Part shown: positions 35,718 to 46,478 of the stretch, in pieces
Layout of the letters: the number at the start of each line of letters is the position of its first letter
Numbering within the stretch: the first letter of the stretch is position 1
NCBI RefSeq assembly: GCF_000024785.1
Contig: NC_013441.1
Location: 434,001-498,000 of the forward strand
Direction: 5' to 3'
DNA: 64,000 bases
Origin: Gordonia bronchialis DSM 43247
GTDB lineage: Bacteria; Actinomycetota; Actinomycetes; Mycobacteriales; Mycobacteriaceae
Translations under genes and position numbers: made by a program
Notes under the pieces: generated by a model
Told to the model about the DNA's origin: nothing
What the model saw: the letters and a program-made list of their open reading frames with translations, nothing else
Databases searched by the model: none

Positions 35718-36362
35718 ATGCGACGTAGGGTCATGGCCGGTGTTCTGCTGTCCGTCGGAATGCTGGCCGCCGCGCCCGCTGTCACCGCCGAGGCGGCTCC
35801 GGCGACCACGGTGCGGTCCGGGATGGAGATCGACGTCGAGGAGTCGATCCTCACTCAGAGCAAGTGCACGCTGGGCGCGGTGGTCTCTCCGACGCGCGCC
35901 ATCACCGCCGGACATTGCGGCGAAGTCGGACGCGCCGTCTACAACGCGCGCGGCACGCGAATCGGCACGATCTCGGCCAACCGCATCACCAAGGGCCTCG
36001 ACATCGCGGTCATCCGACTTGCCCCCCGGCAGCGCGTCCAGGTCGATCGCATCGACTGGAACGCCGGGTTCTTCCGTGGTCAGGTGGTCACCAAGAACGG
36101 TGTGACAACGGGCTTCAGTCGCGGCGTGGTCACCGACCCGAAGCCGACCAAGCGCACTGCACGCGGCATCGTCTGGGCGCCACCCTTCCTACTGCAGCAC
36201 TCCACCGTCAGTGTTCGCACCAATCTCCTGTCGAAGGCCGGGGACAGCGGCTCGGGCGTCCGCGACGCGAGCGGCCGCATCGTGGGCATCCTGTCGTCGG
36301 GGTCGAGCGACCGCAACACCGCTGTGGCACCGGTCTCGATGCTCCCGGGCTACCTGCGGTAG
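35718..36362 (+). CDS. Secreted trypsin-like serine protease (S1 family)
   Basis: A 214-residue exported protease. The signal peptide ends around AEA-AP (residue 27). The catalytic triad is visible: H66 in AITAGHC, D95 in GLDIAVIRL, and S177 in AGDSGSGV. C50 and C67 could form the disulfide next to the His. The protein is compact and lacks a C-terminal anchor or binding domain, as in small actinobacterial S1 proteases. GAGGGG lies before ATG 35718. Its target and regulation are not evident. Confidence 0.88.
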   Translation: MRRRVMAGVLLSVGMLAAAPAVTAEAAPATTVRSGMEIDVEESILTQSKCTLGAVVSPTRAITAGHCGEVGRAVYNARGTRIGTISANRITKGLDIAVIRLAPRQRVQVDRIDWNAGFFRGQVVTKNGVTTGFSRGVVTDPKPTKRTARGIVWAPPFLLQHSTVSVRTNLLSKAGDSGSGVRDASGRIVGILSSGSSDRNTAVAPVSMLPGYLR

Positions 36363-36529
36363 CCAGAATCGGGTCCGATGGCTGTCCCAGATGACACCTA
36401 TGCGGTGGTGGTCGGCGCATATACGCATCTGCCGGACCAGGGGTGTCGTCGAGGACACTCGGCGCGCCGGTGCCGGCGAGGGCTCACGGTTTTGGGCGTC
36501 GGCGTCCTGACCGCTATCATCGCCGAGTT

Positions 36530-36618
36530 GGAGGATTCGCCTAGTGGCCTATGGCGCTCGCCTGGAACGCGGGTTGGGTTAACAGCCCTCAGGGGTTCGA
36601 ATCCCCTATCCTCCGCCA
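36530..36618 (+). tRNA. tRNA-Ser (anticodon GGA)
   Basis: An 89-base gene with a 7-bp acceptor stem (GGAGGAT/ATCCTCC), discriminator G and encoded CCA. The anticodon loop is CTGGAAC with anticodon GGA. A long variable arm typical of serine and the T-loop GGGTTCGAATCCC are present. It reads codons UCC/UCU. It is followed by a strong hairpin terminator. Confidence 0.96.
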
Positions 36619-36622
36619 CAGC

Positions 36623-36664
36623 CAACGCCCGTGATCGACTCGAAAGAGCTGGTCACGGGCGTTG
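36623..36664 (+). terminator. Hairpin terminator after tRNA-Ser
   Basis: A perfect 12-bp stem, CAACGCCCGTGA / TCACGGGCGTTG, with an 18-base loop, begins five bases after the tRNA CCA. There is no long T run, which is usual in high-GC actinobacteria. It also lies just beyond the doc stop and could act on both strands. Confidence 0.75.
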
Positions 36665-36668
36665 TTGG

Positions 36669-37048
36669 TTATCGTCCCGGGTCACTCCACGCCCGCAGTT
36701 GTGCGGCGATGCTCTCGAGTTCACCGTCCTGACCGGTCGCGACGCGGATGATGAAGTCGAAGCGGTCGTCCTCGGGCGCGGTGATCCACTGGTCATTGAT
36801 GCCGAGGAACGTCAGGCACGCCACCCAGGCAGTGGGCTTGTTGCCGTCGATGAGCGCGTGGTTGCGGGTGAGCGACTGCAACAGGGCCGCCGCCTTGAGG
36901 TGGAGGTCGGGGTAGGCGTCCTCGCCAAAGACGGTGGTGCGGGGCCGCGCTACCGCAGATTCCAGCAGGCCGTAGTCGCGGACCTCGGCGTCGATGCCGG
37001 TGGCGAGGGCGGAGATGGTGATGAGGTCTTCGAGATCCAGGAACTCGG

Positions 37049-37052
<4 letters not shown>
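36669..37052 (-). CDS. Doc/Fic-family toxin, with Arg-to-Pro change in the Fic motif
   Basis: Death-on-curing type protein (127 residues), a kinase-like Fic enzyme that in phage P1 inactivates EF-Tu. The motif reads H65-ALI-D69-G-N71-K72-P73-TAW, whereas the conserved pattern is HxFx(D/N)xNKR; the Arg that contacts the nucleotide phosphate is replaced by Pro. The flap and helices (VRDYGLLESAVARPRTTVFG) are intact. The start overlaps the antitoxin by four bases (ATGA), the usual antitoxin-toxin order. Reduced activity is an inference. Confidence 0.85.
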
Positions 37053-38758
<1,706 letters not shown>

Positions 38759-38760
38759 GG

Positions 38761-39603
38761 TCAGCGCTGCCCCAACCGGGTCCAGCCTGGGCTTTGGGGC
38801 AACGTCGGTTGGAAAGCGGGGTCCGTGGGACCCGTGGGATAGATGCGTTGAGGAGCCCCCTGGCTCTGGCCGGACGGTATCCCAGGGTAGTTGCGCGAGG
38901 CCCAGTTGCTGCACAAGATGGAGTTCGAACCGTCCAGATTGAGGCGATTCTGCTTGGCTGTCCATCCAGTGAAGGCATTCCAGTTGGGTGCGCGGTCGGT
39001 GTCGCGGTCGACGGTCGGATGCCACACACTTGTGCCGGACTTGCGCAGGCTAACCGAGTAGGGAAATGCATCGGGCATGAACCATCTACCGTCGCGGAGA
39101 TCGAACAGCGGAGGAAGACCTCGATGTTTGTGACCGATGTTCTTCTCAAAATAGAGCCCCGCCTGGTCGTCGCAGACCAGGGCGTCAAGACGGTCGTCTG
39201 TACGCGCAAGGCTGAGAAGCATCAGGCGACGTGTGCCGGCGCGCCTGTCGTCGGCCGACGGATGGCCTTCAGGTATGTCGTAGATGCTGTTTTGGACGAT
39301 TCTTACGGTGTCCGCGAAGCCTGGGAATGCGTAAGGCATCCCGAGCACCTCGACGATGAACCGGGACTCAAAGAACGCTCGTACCAGAGTTGCATCGGGC
39401 GTGGTGAGACTGATGCCGGGGGAGGCCTGCCAGACGGTCGTCATTGAGCCGAGCGCGATTGGAAAGCTGTAGGACCGTGCGGAATCCGCCGCGGTACTTG
39501 ACGCGCCATCTGAGGGTGTGACGTCAGAACACGCCGCCACAAACAGTGCGGATGCCAGCACGATTGCTGTGACGATGCGAAGGTTGCGTCGGATCACGAG
39601 CAT
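38761..39603 (-). CDS. Lipoprotein of unknown family in the 816-residue-protein cluster
   Basis: A 280-residue exported lipoprotein. The signal peptide ends LFVAAC with the acylated Cys at residue 25. The mature part has aromatic and charged segments (SYSFPIALGSMTTVWQASPG, GRWFMPDAFPYSVSL) and a second Cys pair (C144, C251), with no family I recognise. It lies 36 bases downstream of the 816-residue gene on the same strand, so it may be its partner. GC content seems slightly lower than in neighbours. Confidence 0.65.
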   Translation of the reverse strand: MLVIRRNLRIVTAIVLASALFVAACSDVTPSDGASSTAADSARSYSFPIALGSMTTVWQASPGISLTTPDATLVRAFFESRFIVEVLGMPYAFPGFADTVRIVQNSIYDIPEGHPSADDRRAGTRRLMLLSLARTDDRLDALVCDDQAGLYFEKNIGHKHRGLPPLFDLRDGRWFMPDAFPYSVSLRKSGTSVWHPTVDRDTDRAPNWNAFTGWTAKQNRLNLDGSNSILCSNWASRNYPGIPSGQSQGAPQRIYPTGPTDPAFQPTLPQSPGWTRLGQR

Positions 39604-39639
39604 CGCAATCTGGATCGCACGAATATGGTGGCAACGACA

Positions 39640-42090
39640 TCATTTCCTGCCGAGAAGCTCTTTGTCGTACTCGTCAGCAGAAATTGCATCGTCATCGTCT
39701 CCCGCGTACCTGTTGTAGGTGGCATCGTAGTTGGTCAAGTCCAGACCTTGGGCTTGAAGGCGTTTCACTATTATCTGGACGAGTGTAGGCTCGCTGATCG
39801 TCGGATGCTTTGCTGTGTCCGAATTGTTCTCGGCGACAACAACTCCTAGTGGCTTCAAGCTTCCGTCCGGATAGAACAATAGCGCGTCGATCTTGTTGCC
39901 GGGGATCGCTTGCGGATGTGTTGCCATCCACGCCGCCCAGTGTTGTTCAAGAAGAGTGTCATCGACTCCAACTCGGGTGGGTGCGATACCCTCGTGTGGT
40001 GGGGTGCTCGTGGGCGCGTGTGCCCAGTCGATCAGCATGCCTGCGCCAGTCGCCACGTAAGAGCTTCCGGGAATGGGTAATAGCTTGATGCCCTCCTTGA
40101 CAATTGTATTGACATTCGACTTTATCGAATTGAAGTCCTGGGCATCGATCCTTTGATCTCCAGGACGAGCGTCAAACCAATTATCGAAACTGTTCGCCGT
40201 CACTCCGTCGCGCAGGAGATGTTGCAACCAACCATTCCTGGCGGCGATATCGGCGTCGAACCCATTTCCTTGACGCAAAGCGTCCGGGACCATCCCGGCA
40301 TTGACGGATTGCCGGTAACCGATGTCCTGGATCAATTGCTCTCGCGCGGTCAATCCGGTGAGACCGGGTGGATTGGTGTCACCGGAAGAGATAAGCCCGA
40401 ACAGGCGGCGCACCCGATCCTGCAGATCGAAGTCCCTCGTCAACTCACCTTCTTTGGGATCGCCGAGTCCTATTAGATGGTCGGCCGCACCTGGATTGAA
40501 TCCGTAATTGTAGGGATTGCCACCGGCAAGTACGTTGAAGTACGGATGACTGGCCTCCTCGAGCGCTTTCGCGAACAGCGGGTTGATGTCTCCCAGCGCG
40601 GGTTTGTCGGCTCCGCCGATGTTCATGAGATGGTCGAACTGCTGTGGTCCGGTAGTCGCGTCGAAGAGTCCACGGAATGCTCGGGCTGACAGTTCAGGCT
40701 TGTATCCGTCCTGCTGATCGAGGGCGTAATCGTCGATCCAATCGGTCAGGTGTCCGAGGACCGCGCCGTGATCGCGCCAGTCATGGCTGGCGAGGTGTTC
40801 GATTGTCGCGGCGCGATCGTAGTTCTCCGGGAGCCCCGGCCCCTGTCCCGTCAACACCGTTGTTGCTGATTCGTGATTGATCAGGCCTGTGTTGAGGAGT
40901 GCTTCCATTGTCGAGTGGTATCGCGCCGGGGAGGCGATCCTGCCATCGGTGCCGGTCGGGTCCGCCAGGCCGTTATCGACACCCCACTCAGAGCGAAGCG
41001 CGAAATCCGCCATGTAAGAATCGACGCCGAATCTTGAACGTGCTGCGGCGGCAAGGTTCGCCGTCTTGAGAGTGAGTTCCGTACCTGTGCGAACCCCGGG
41101 CGGAACCGTGGCACCACTGAGGAGCTGTCCGAGTGCGAAAGACCGTGCAAATCCGTCGTAATTTTCTGGGCGGTCGACCGGAACACGTTCGGTCATCATG
41201 TCCTGCATCCATTTGGGGAGTTCGCTGAATCCGCCCGCGGTTCCACCACCGGCGACTCTCTCGCTACTCAGGCTGGTGATGCCGTTGGCGAATGCTCGTC
41301 CGGAACCGTCACCGAGGCCGTTGAGAGCGTAACGGAGGGCGAGAGCGTCCTTGGGGCTCAGGCCGTTATAGAGATTGCGGAGATACGAGACCAGTCCCGG
41401 TGGAACATTGGCGGTGCCACCATTGCGTAACGCCTGAATCTGCTCAGGGGTCAGTTGAGCATCCTTCAGGTGCTGGGCAACTCTGCGGATCTCATCGGGT
41501 GTCCACCCGTCCCTTGCCATCGCCACATCACGCGTTCCCATGGTGCCGTTGAGTGCCAGCTGCGGGGGAGTCAAGGTCGTGATCTGTCCCAACTCGACGG
41601 TCAGTGATCTCGCGAAATCGTTGACGGCAGTGAACGTATCGTTGGCCTGTGCCACCAGGCGGCCGCTCCATGAGCGCATCGCATCGGGATCGCCGCTCTT
41701 CTCCTCGCGACCCGTTTTGAGTTGAAGCGGCCACGAGGCGTCCATCGGGTCGCTCAAGACGTATCCGGCGTCGTCAGCTTCGGCAGTTAGTTTGTCCAGG
41801 TAGGACTTCTGATTGGCGATGTTCTCGCAACCCTTTTCGATAGAGGTGGCGACATCGCTCAGATTGTCCGAGATGTTGAAGAGCCATTTCTTGACGGCAT
41901 CGGCGCGGTCGTCTGCGGCACCACGGCTCTTGCCGACCCAGTCGCTGGTGCGGTCGAGGCCGACTACCGCGTTGTAGGTCGGGTTGCCCTGATCCAGAAT
42001 CGTCCGGGCCATCGTTCGCAGATCGGCGGCGACCGGGAGCATCATCTGGGGCTGCCAAAGCGTGACATCGAAGGCAGCGGGTGTTGACAT
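39640..42090 (-). CDS. Large helical protein (816 residues), possible type VII secretion substrate
   Basis: No known family recognised. The N-terminal 130 residues are helical (LWQPQMMLPVAADLRTMART, then LDRTSDWVGKSRGAADDRAD), resembling WXG100-like export domains. A long central helical region has a repeated TPEQIQAL-type stretch and segments with many Asp/Asn. The C-terminus has DDDDAISADEYDKELL, weakly like an EF-hand loop. GGGAGGG is well placed before ATG 42090. The preceding small T7S-like frame overlaps it. A lipoprotein gene follows. Together they look like an export-linked toxin/immunity or surface module, but no catalytic motif is visible. Confidence 0.7.
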   Translation of the reverse strand: MSTPAAFDVTLWQPQMMLPVAADLRTMARTILDQGNPTYNAVVGLDRTSDWVGKSRGAADDRADAVKKWLFNISDNLSDVATSIEKGCENIANQKSYLDKLTAEADDAGYVLSDPMDASWPLQLKTGREEKSGDPDAMRSWSGRLVAQANDTFTAVNDFARSLTVELGQITTLTPPQLALNGTMGTRDVAMARDGWTPDEIRRVAQHLKDAQLTPEQIQALRNGGTANVPPGLVSYLRNLYNGLSPKDALALRYALNGLGDGSGRAFANGITSLSSERVAGGGTAGGFSELPKWMQDMMTERVPVDRPENYDGFARSFALGQLLSGATVPPGVRTGTELTLKTANLAAAARSRFGVDSYMADFALRSEWGVDNGLADPTGTDGRIASPARYHSTMEALLNTGLINHESATTVLTGQGPGLPENYDRAATIEHLASHDWRDHGAVLGHLTDWIDDYALDQQDGYKPELSARAFRGLFDATTGPQQFDHLMNIGGADKPALGDINPLFAKALEEASHPYFNVLAGGNPYNYGFNPGAADHLIGLGDPKEGELTRDFDLQDRVRRLFGLISSGDTNPPGLTGLTAREQLIQDIGYRQSVNAGMVPDALRQGNGFDADIAARNGWLQHLLRDGVTANSFDNWFDARPGDQRIDAQDFNSIKSNVNTIVKEGIKLLPIPGSSYVATGAGMLIDWAHAPTSTPPHEGIAPTRVGVDDTLLEQHWAAWMATHPQAIPGNKIDALLFYPDGSLKPLGVVVAENNSDTAKHPTISEPTLVQIIVKRLQAQGLDLTNYDATYNRYAGDDDDAISADEYDKELLGRK

Positions 42091-42499
42091 CGACTTGCCC
42101 TCCCTGTCCGGTTGCCGGGGCCGGTCGCATCTGGTTGAACGGATCCCACGCCGTGACCGAGGGAAGATCCCCTGCTCCGGTGAAACGGCTCGCATTGAAC
42201 TCGTCGGTCTCTGCGGTCGTTCGTGCCGCGACCCGGACCAAAGCGCCGAACGCCTCCACCTGCCCGGCGCAACGGTCTACCGCGGAGCTGACAGTCGCGT
42301 CGGCTGTGTCGGCCACCGGCTTGACCGGTGACACGACGTTCGGTGTGTCCGGAATCGCCGTGCCCAGCGTTGCCATGCTGGTGCTCAGCCGGAGCGCGCG
42401 GATCGTCCCCGCGATCCCGTCCAGCTTTCCGGCTGCTTCGTCGACCCTCGTGACATTGATGGAAAAGTCATCATCCCCCGTCTCATATCGTGCAGACAC
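41774..42499 (-). CDS. Small type VII secretion-type protein; reading frame uncertain at both ends
   Basis: The credible coding part (about 42091-42499) encodes a helical protein beginning FSINVTRVDEAAGKLDGIAG and including VDRCAGQVEAFGALVRVAAR, typical of WXG100/EspC-like proteins. The frame then stays open for 317 bases into the 816-residue gene, where the residues look like shadow sequence, so a one-base loss near 42090-42170 is likely. GTG 42499 is the in-frame start used. An ATGATGACT in another frame just before TTTTCC would give a better start (MMTFSINV) if the T run had five bases. Confidence 0.4.
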   Translation of the reverse strand: MSARYETGDDDFSINVTRVDEAAGKLDGIAGTIRALRLSTSMATLGTAIPDTPNVVSPVKPVADTADATVSSAVDRCAGQVEAFGALVRVAARTTAETDEFNASRFTGAGDLPSVTAWDPFNQMRPAPATGQGGQVDVNTRCLRCHALAAPDDAPGRRRSANDGPDDSGSGQPDLQRGSRPRPHQRLGRQEPWCRRRPRRCRQEMALQHLGQSERCRHLYRKGLREHRQSEVLPGQTNCRS

Positions 42500-42683
42500 C
42501 TGCGAGTGCCGTCCTCCGCAACACCCTGTCATGCCTCAAGAAAGCCTGCCGGCCTGCGGTTTCCCAAGCATCCGGATTGCCCTGCGACCGATCGATCTCA
42601 AACCATGCCACATCTGAAGGCAACCCTCGTTCGGTTGTGCACAAGCAAGACGACCAGCCGACGATCCTGTCGGAGTGCGCCGG

Positions 42684-42689
42684 TAGTCT
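42684..42689 (+). promoter_or_regulatory. -10 element, leaderless start of dnaX
   Basis: TAGTCT, six bases before GTG 42696. Confidence 0.65.
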
Positions 42690-42695
42690 CGACGC

Positions 42696-45020
42696 GTGGC
42701 CCTGTATCGCACCTATCGCCCGGCTACGTTCGCCGACGTCGTCGGCCAGGAGCATGTCACAGACCCGCTGAGCCATGCGCTCGATGCCGGCCGAATCAAT
42801 CATGCGTACCTGTTCTCCGGGCCGCGCGGTTGCGGCAAGACGTCGTCGGCGCGCATCCTCGCGCGGTCCCTCAACTGTGTGCAGGGACCGACGTCGACGC
42901 CGTGCGGGGAATGCGTCTCGTGCGTCGCGCTCGCCCCGGGCGGGCCGGGCAACCTCGACGTCATCGAGCTCGACGCGGCCAGCCACGGTGGCGTCGACGA
43001 CACGCGTGAGCTGCGGGACCGGGCGTTCTATGCGCCGGCCGAGTCGCGCTACCGCGTGTTCATCGTCGACGAGGCACACATGGTCACCAACGCGGGCTTC
43101 AACGCGCTGCTCAAGATCGTGGAGGAGCCGCCGGAGCATCTGATCTTCGTCTTCGCCACCACCGAGCCAGAGAAGGTGTTGCCCACCATCCGCTCGCGCA
43201 CCCACCACTACCCGTTCCGGCTGCTCGCGCCGCCGGTGATGCGCGGACTTTTGGAGAGGATCTGCGCCCAGGAGCACGTGACCGTGGCACCCGAGGTCTA
43301 TCCGCTGGTGATCCGCGCCGGTGGGGGGTCGCCGCGCGACTCGCTCTCGATTCTCGATCAGTTGCTCGCCGGCGCCGATGACCGGGGCGTCACCTACGAC
43401 CGGGCTCTCGCGCTACTCGGCGTCACCGACATCGCGCTCATCGACGACACCATCGACGCTCTTGCCACTGGCGACGGCGCAACCCTGTTCGGCACCGTCG
43501 AGAAGGTCGTCGACGCCGGGCACGATCCGCGTCGCTTTGCCGTCGACCTTCTCGAACGGTTGCGGGATCTCATTCTGCTGCAAGCTGTTCCGGATGCGGC
43601 CGAGCGTGGCCTGGTGGAAGCACCAGGCGATCAGCTGGCCCGGATGAACAGGCAGATCGAGACCCTGGGTGCGGCGTCGCTCACCCGTTTCGCCGAACTC
43701 GTCCACGCCGCGCTGGGGGAGATGCGCGGTACCACATCGCCGCGACTGCTGCTCGAGGTGATGTGTGCGCGGATGTTGCTGCCGGCGGTGTCGGCCGACG
43801 AGATCGCGGTGCTGCAGCGGCTGGAACGACTCGAATCCGGTGTGCGGGCGTCGGTGCCGATCCCGGCCGCGCCGAGTGAACCCGAACCCGAACCCAAGTT
43901 CGTGCGTCCGTCGCAGCGCAAGGCGATGGAGGAGGCCAAGGCGTCGGCGGTTGCCGAACGTACCGAAGCCGAGGAAGCCGAGGCCGACGACGTGCAGGGC
44001 ATCGAACCTGGTGCTGTCGGCGTGGACGGGGAGCCGGTGCGTGGGGGTGGCACGCCCACTGCTCCGCAACCGCCGGCTCGGACACCTGCTGCGCGGGTCG
44101 AGCCGGAACCGGAACCGCAGCCCGCCCCCGTACCTGAGCCGGAGCCGCGTGAGCCGGAACCGGTTGCCTCGCGTGAACCCGAGCCGGAGCCCGAGGCGGA
44201 GCCGGTCGTCTCGCAGGAACCCGAGACGCAGCACGTCGCGTCACGGGATCCCGAGCCGCAACCTGGTGCCCCTCGTGAGCCCGAGCCGCGGAGCGTGGCC
44301 GAGCCTGCTCCGGAGACGGAAAGCATTGTCGCCGAGGATATTCCATTGCCGGACGAGCCGTTCGACGAGTACGACGCTCCGCCGGACGAGCCGTCGTCGC
44401 CGCGGCGTGCGCCGGACCCGGAACCCGAACCGGAGGCGGCGCCCACGGTGCCCGGACTCGATGCCGACACACTGCGCAAGCGTTTTCAGGAGGTTCGTGC
44501 CGCAGTGCGGGCGCAGAGTCCGCAGGGCAAGACGGTGGAACCGATGCTGTCGCCGGCCACCGTGCACGACCTCGACGGCGACGTCGTGGTGCTCTCCCAT
44601 CCCACCGAACTCCTGGTGGGCAGGCTGTCCGCGCCGCACAACGTCGCCATCATCCGGGCTGCGCTCCAGGAGGTGTTCGGTACGCCACTCGACGTGCGGA
44701 CGATCCATGTGCCGCCCGGCGCGGCCGCACCGGCCGGGGCGCCGCGACAGTCCCGGACGGCACAGCAATCCAAACCGCGACAGACCTTTTCGCGGCCCAG
44801 TCGGGCGCGCGACCAGGGCGCACCGTCGGCTCCGGCACCCGAGCCGGTGGCCGAACCCGAGGAGCCCGAACCGCCTCGCGCGGACGAGGACATCCCCGAC
44901 GAGGAGCGCAAGGAGATGGTCGCCGACGCGCAGGCGGCCTCCCCGGAGGGACGTCACGATCCGGACAAGGTCGCGCTGGAACTGCTCAAGACCGAGTTGG
45001 GGGCGCGTCCGCTCGAGTGA
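42696..45020 (+). CDS. dnaX: DNA polymerase III subunit gamma/tau
   Basis: Clamp-loader ATPase of 774 residues. Landmarks are MALYRTYRPATFADVVGQEH, the Walker A SGPRGCGKTSSARIL, the zinc cysteines in CVQGPTSTPCGECVSC, the DEAH-type VDEAHM, and the sensor region FVFATTEPEKVLPTIRSR. After about residue 385 a long Pro/Glu-rich low-complexity tract of EPEPEP repeats leads to a C-terminal tau-like domain (about 600-774). No programmed frameshift site stood out. GTG 42696 is set by TAGTCT six bases upstream. The order after aspC matches mycobacteria. Confidence 0.94.
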   Translation: MALYRTYRPATFADVVGQEHVTDPLSHALDAGRINHAYLFSGPRGCGKTSSARILARSLNCVQGPTSTPCGECVSCVALAPGGPGNLDVIELDAASHGGVDDTRELRDRAFYAPAESRYRVFIVDEAHMVTNAGFNALLKIVEEPPEHLIFVFATTEPEKVLPTIRSRTHHYPFRLLAPPVMRGLLERICAQEHVTVAPEVYPLVIRAGGGSPRDSLSILDQLLAGADDRGVTYDRALALLGVTDIALIDDTIDALATGDGATLFGTVEKVVDAGHDPRRFAVDLLERLRDLILLQAVPDAAERGLVEAPGDQLARMNRQIETLGAASLTRFAELVHAALGEMRGTTSPRLLLEVMCARMLLPAVSADEIAVLQRLERLESGVRASVPIPAAPSEPEPEPKFVRPSQRKAMEEAKASAVAERTEAEEAEADDVQGIEPGAVGVDGEPVRGGGTPTAPQPPARTPAARVEPEPEPQPAPVPEPEPREPEPVASREPEPEPEAEPVVSQEPETQHVASRDPEPQPGAPREPEPRSVAEPAPETESIVAEDIPLPDEPFDEYDAPPDEPSSPRRAPDPEPEPEAAPTVPGLDADTLRKRFQEVRAAVRAQSPQGKTVEPMLSPATVHDLDGDVVVLSHPTELLVGRLSAPHNVAIIRAALQEVFGTPLDVRTIHVPPGAAAPAGAPRQSRTAQQSKPRQTFSRPSRARDQGAPSAPAPEPVAEPEEPEPPRADEDIPDEERKEMVADAQAASPEGRHDPDKVALELLKTELGARPLE

Positions 45021-45032
45021 GCACGCTGACGA

Positions 45033-45062
45033 AAGTAGGGGAAGGAAATCCTTCCCCTACTT
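45033..45062. terminator. Perfect palindrome 1, bidirectional terminator between dnaX and tmsB
   Basis: A 30-base perfect palindrome (arm AAGTAGGGGAAGGA, loop AA) lies 12 bases after the dnaX stop. Its pure purine/pyrimidine arms end in AA/TT on both strands, suiting termination in both directions. Confidence 0.8.
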
Positions 45063-45101
45063 CCGGTTTCGTTCTCGAGAAACTTCCCGGGGACAGAACG
45101 A

Positions 45102-45133
45102 AAAGTGGGGGAAGGAAATCCTTCCCCCACTTT
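45102..45133. terminator. Perfect palindrome 2, near copy of palindrome 1
   Basis: A 32-base perfect palindrome (arm AAAGTGGGGGAAGGA, loop AA), differing from the first by a few bases. TTTCGTTCT (about 45067) and AGAACGAAA (about 45095) between them form a third, smaller stem. It terminates tmsBA from the other side. Confidence 0.8.
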
Positions 45134-45155
45134 CAGTCCGACGCCGAAGCGACCG

Positions 45156-46478
45156 TCAGGCCTGCCACCACGGCCGCAGCGGCAGATTGCTGCGGCCCTG
45201 CTTGTCGAGCTTGGTGGCCAGCACGTGATGCAGCTGGATGATGTTGCGGTCGAAGCCGATCCGGCAGCCGGCCATATACAGACCCCACAGTCGTGCGGTG
45301 CCCTCGCCGACCTCCTCGACGGCCTCGTCCCAGTGTTCGACGAGGTTGCGGTTCCAGTCGCGCAGGGTCATCGCGTAGTGCTCGCGGAAATTCTCCTCGT
45401 GCACCACCTCCATGCCGCCGATGTCCTGCAGCTTCGAGATGATCTTGCCCGACCCGGTGAGTTCACCGTCGGGGAACACGTAGCGGTCGATGAACGAGCC
45501 CGCGCGGCTGCGGCTCGAGTTGTCCGGCCGGGTGATGCAGTGGTTCAACAGCATTCCGCCGTCGCGCAGTTTGTCACGCATGAAACCGAAGTAGGCGGGG
45601 TAGTTGCTCACCCCGATGTGCTCGGTGAGGCCGATCGACGACACCGCGTCGAAGTCGCCCTCGGGCACATCACGGTAATCGCTGTGCCGCACCTCGGCGA
45701 GATCGCCGAGTCCCTCGTCGGCGATGGCCTTCTGGGCCCACTCGGCCTGTTCGGCGGACAGGGTCGCACCGATGACCTTGACGCCGCGCCGGGCGGCGTA
45801 GCGGACCATTCCGCCCCAGCCGCAACCGATGTCGAGTAGCCGGTCGCCCGGCTTGAGGCGCAGTTTGTCGAAGACGAGGCGATACTTGTTGTCCTGCGCG
45901 GTCTCCAGCGATGCGTCGCGGTCGGGGTAGACGGCGCAGGTGTAGGTCATCGACGGCCCGAGCACCCACTCGTAGAAGGTGTTCGACACGTCGTAATGGT
46001 GGTGGATGACCTCGGCGTCGCGGGACTTGCTGTGCCGGAACCCTTCGGCGAAACGCCGCCAGCGCGGCACGGCCTCCTGGGGCGGCGGAGCGATCGGCTT
46101 GAAGTGTTCGATGCCGAGCGACCGCGCGACCTGCGCGAGGGTGAGCGCCGACGGACGGGTGAACTCGAGATCGCCGGCCAGTGCGCGTAGCGCCTCGTAC
46201 GGGTCGGCGGGATGGGCGCCCACCAGCTCGAGATCGCCGGCGATGTAGGCGCGGGCCAAACCGAGGTCGCCCGGCGCGGTCACCAGATAGGTTGTGCCGC
46301 GCGGGGTCTTGAGGTTCAGCCCGTACTTCGCGTCGGGAGGGCCGGCGGCGCTGCCGTCGTAGGCGGTGATCCGGATCTTCAGGTTGCCGCCCATCAGTGA
46401 TTCGAAGATCTCGGCGAGGGTCATCTTGCCGGAACTGATCTCGAGTCCCGACGACGACGAATCCTTGAACGTGGTCAT
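45156..46478 (-). CDS. tmsB: Fatty-acyl methyltransferase of tuberculostearate synthesis (CFA-synthase family)
   Basis: SAM-dependent methyltransferase of 440 residues in the cyclopropane fatty acid synthase family. The SAM site is LLDIGCGWGGMVRYAARRGV, preceded by IHHHYDVSNTFYEWVLGPSM, with the later bicarbonate/active-site region SSIGLTEHIGVSNYPAYFGF. With the FAD-linked reductase directly upstream it matches Rv3720/Rv3719, the TmsB/TmsA (BfaB/BfaA) pair that methylates oleoyl chains and reduces the product to 10-methylstearate. ATG 46478 overlaps the tmsA stop by four bases. The longer open frame upstream is antisense to nothing useful and is ignored. Confidence 0.9.
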   Translation of the reverse strand: MTTFKDSSSSGLEISSGKMTLAEIFESLMGGNLKIRITAYDGSAAGPPDAKYGLNLKTPRGTTYLVTAPGDLGLARAYIAGDLELVGAHPADPYEALRALAGDLEFTRPSALTLAQVARSLGIEHFKPIAPPPQEAVPRWRRFAEGFRHSKSRDAEVIHHHYDVSNTFYEWVLGPSMTYTCAVYPDRDASLETAQDNKYRLVFDKLRLKPGDRLLDIGCGWGGMVRYAARRGVKVIGATLSAEQAEWAQKAIADEGLGDLAEVRHSDYRDVPEGDFDAVSSIGLTEHIGVSNYPAYFGFMRDKLRDGGMLLNHCITRPDNSSRSRAGSFIDRYVFPDGELTGSGKIISKLQDIGGMEVVHEENFREHYAMTLRDWNRNLVEHWDEAVEEVGEGTARLWGLYMAGCRIGFDRNIIQLHHVLATKLDKQGRSNLPLRPWWQA

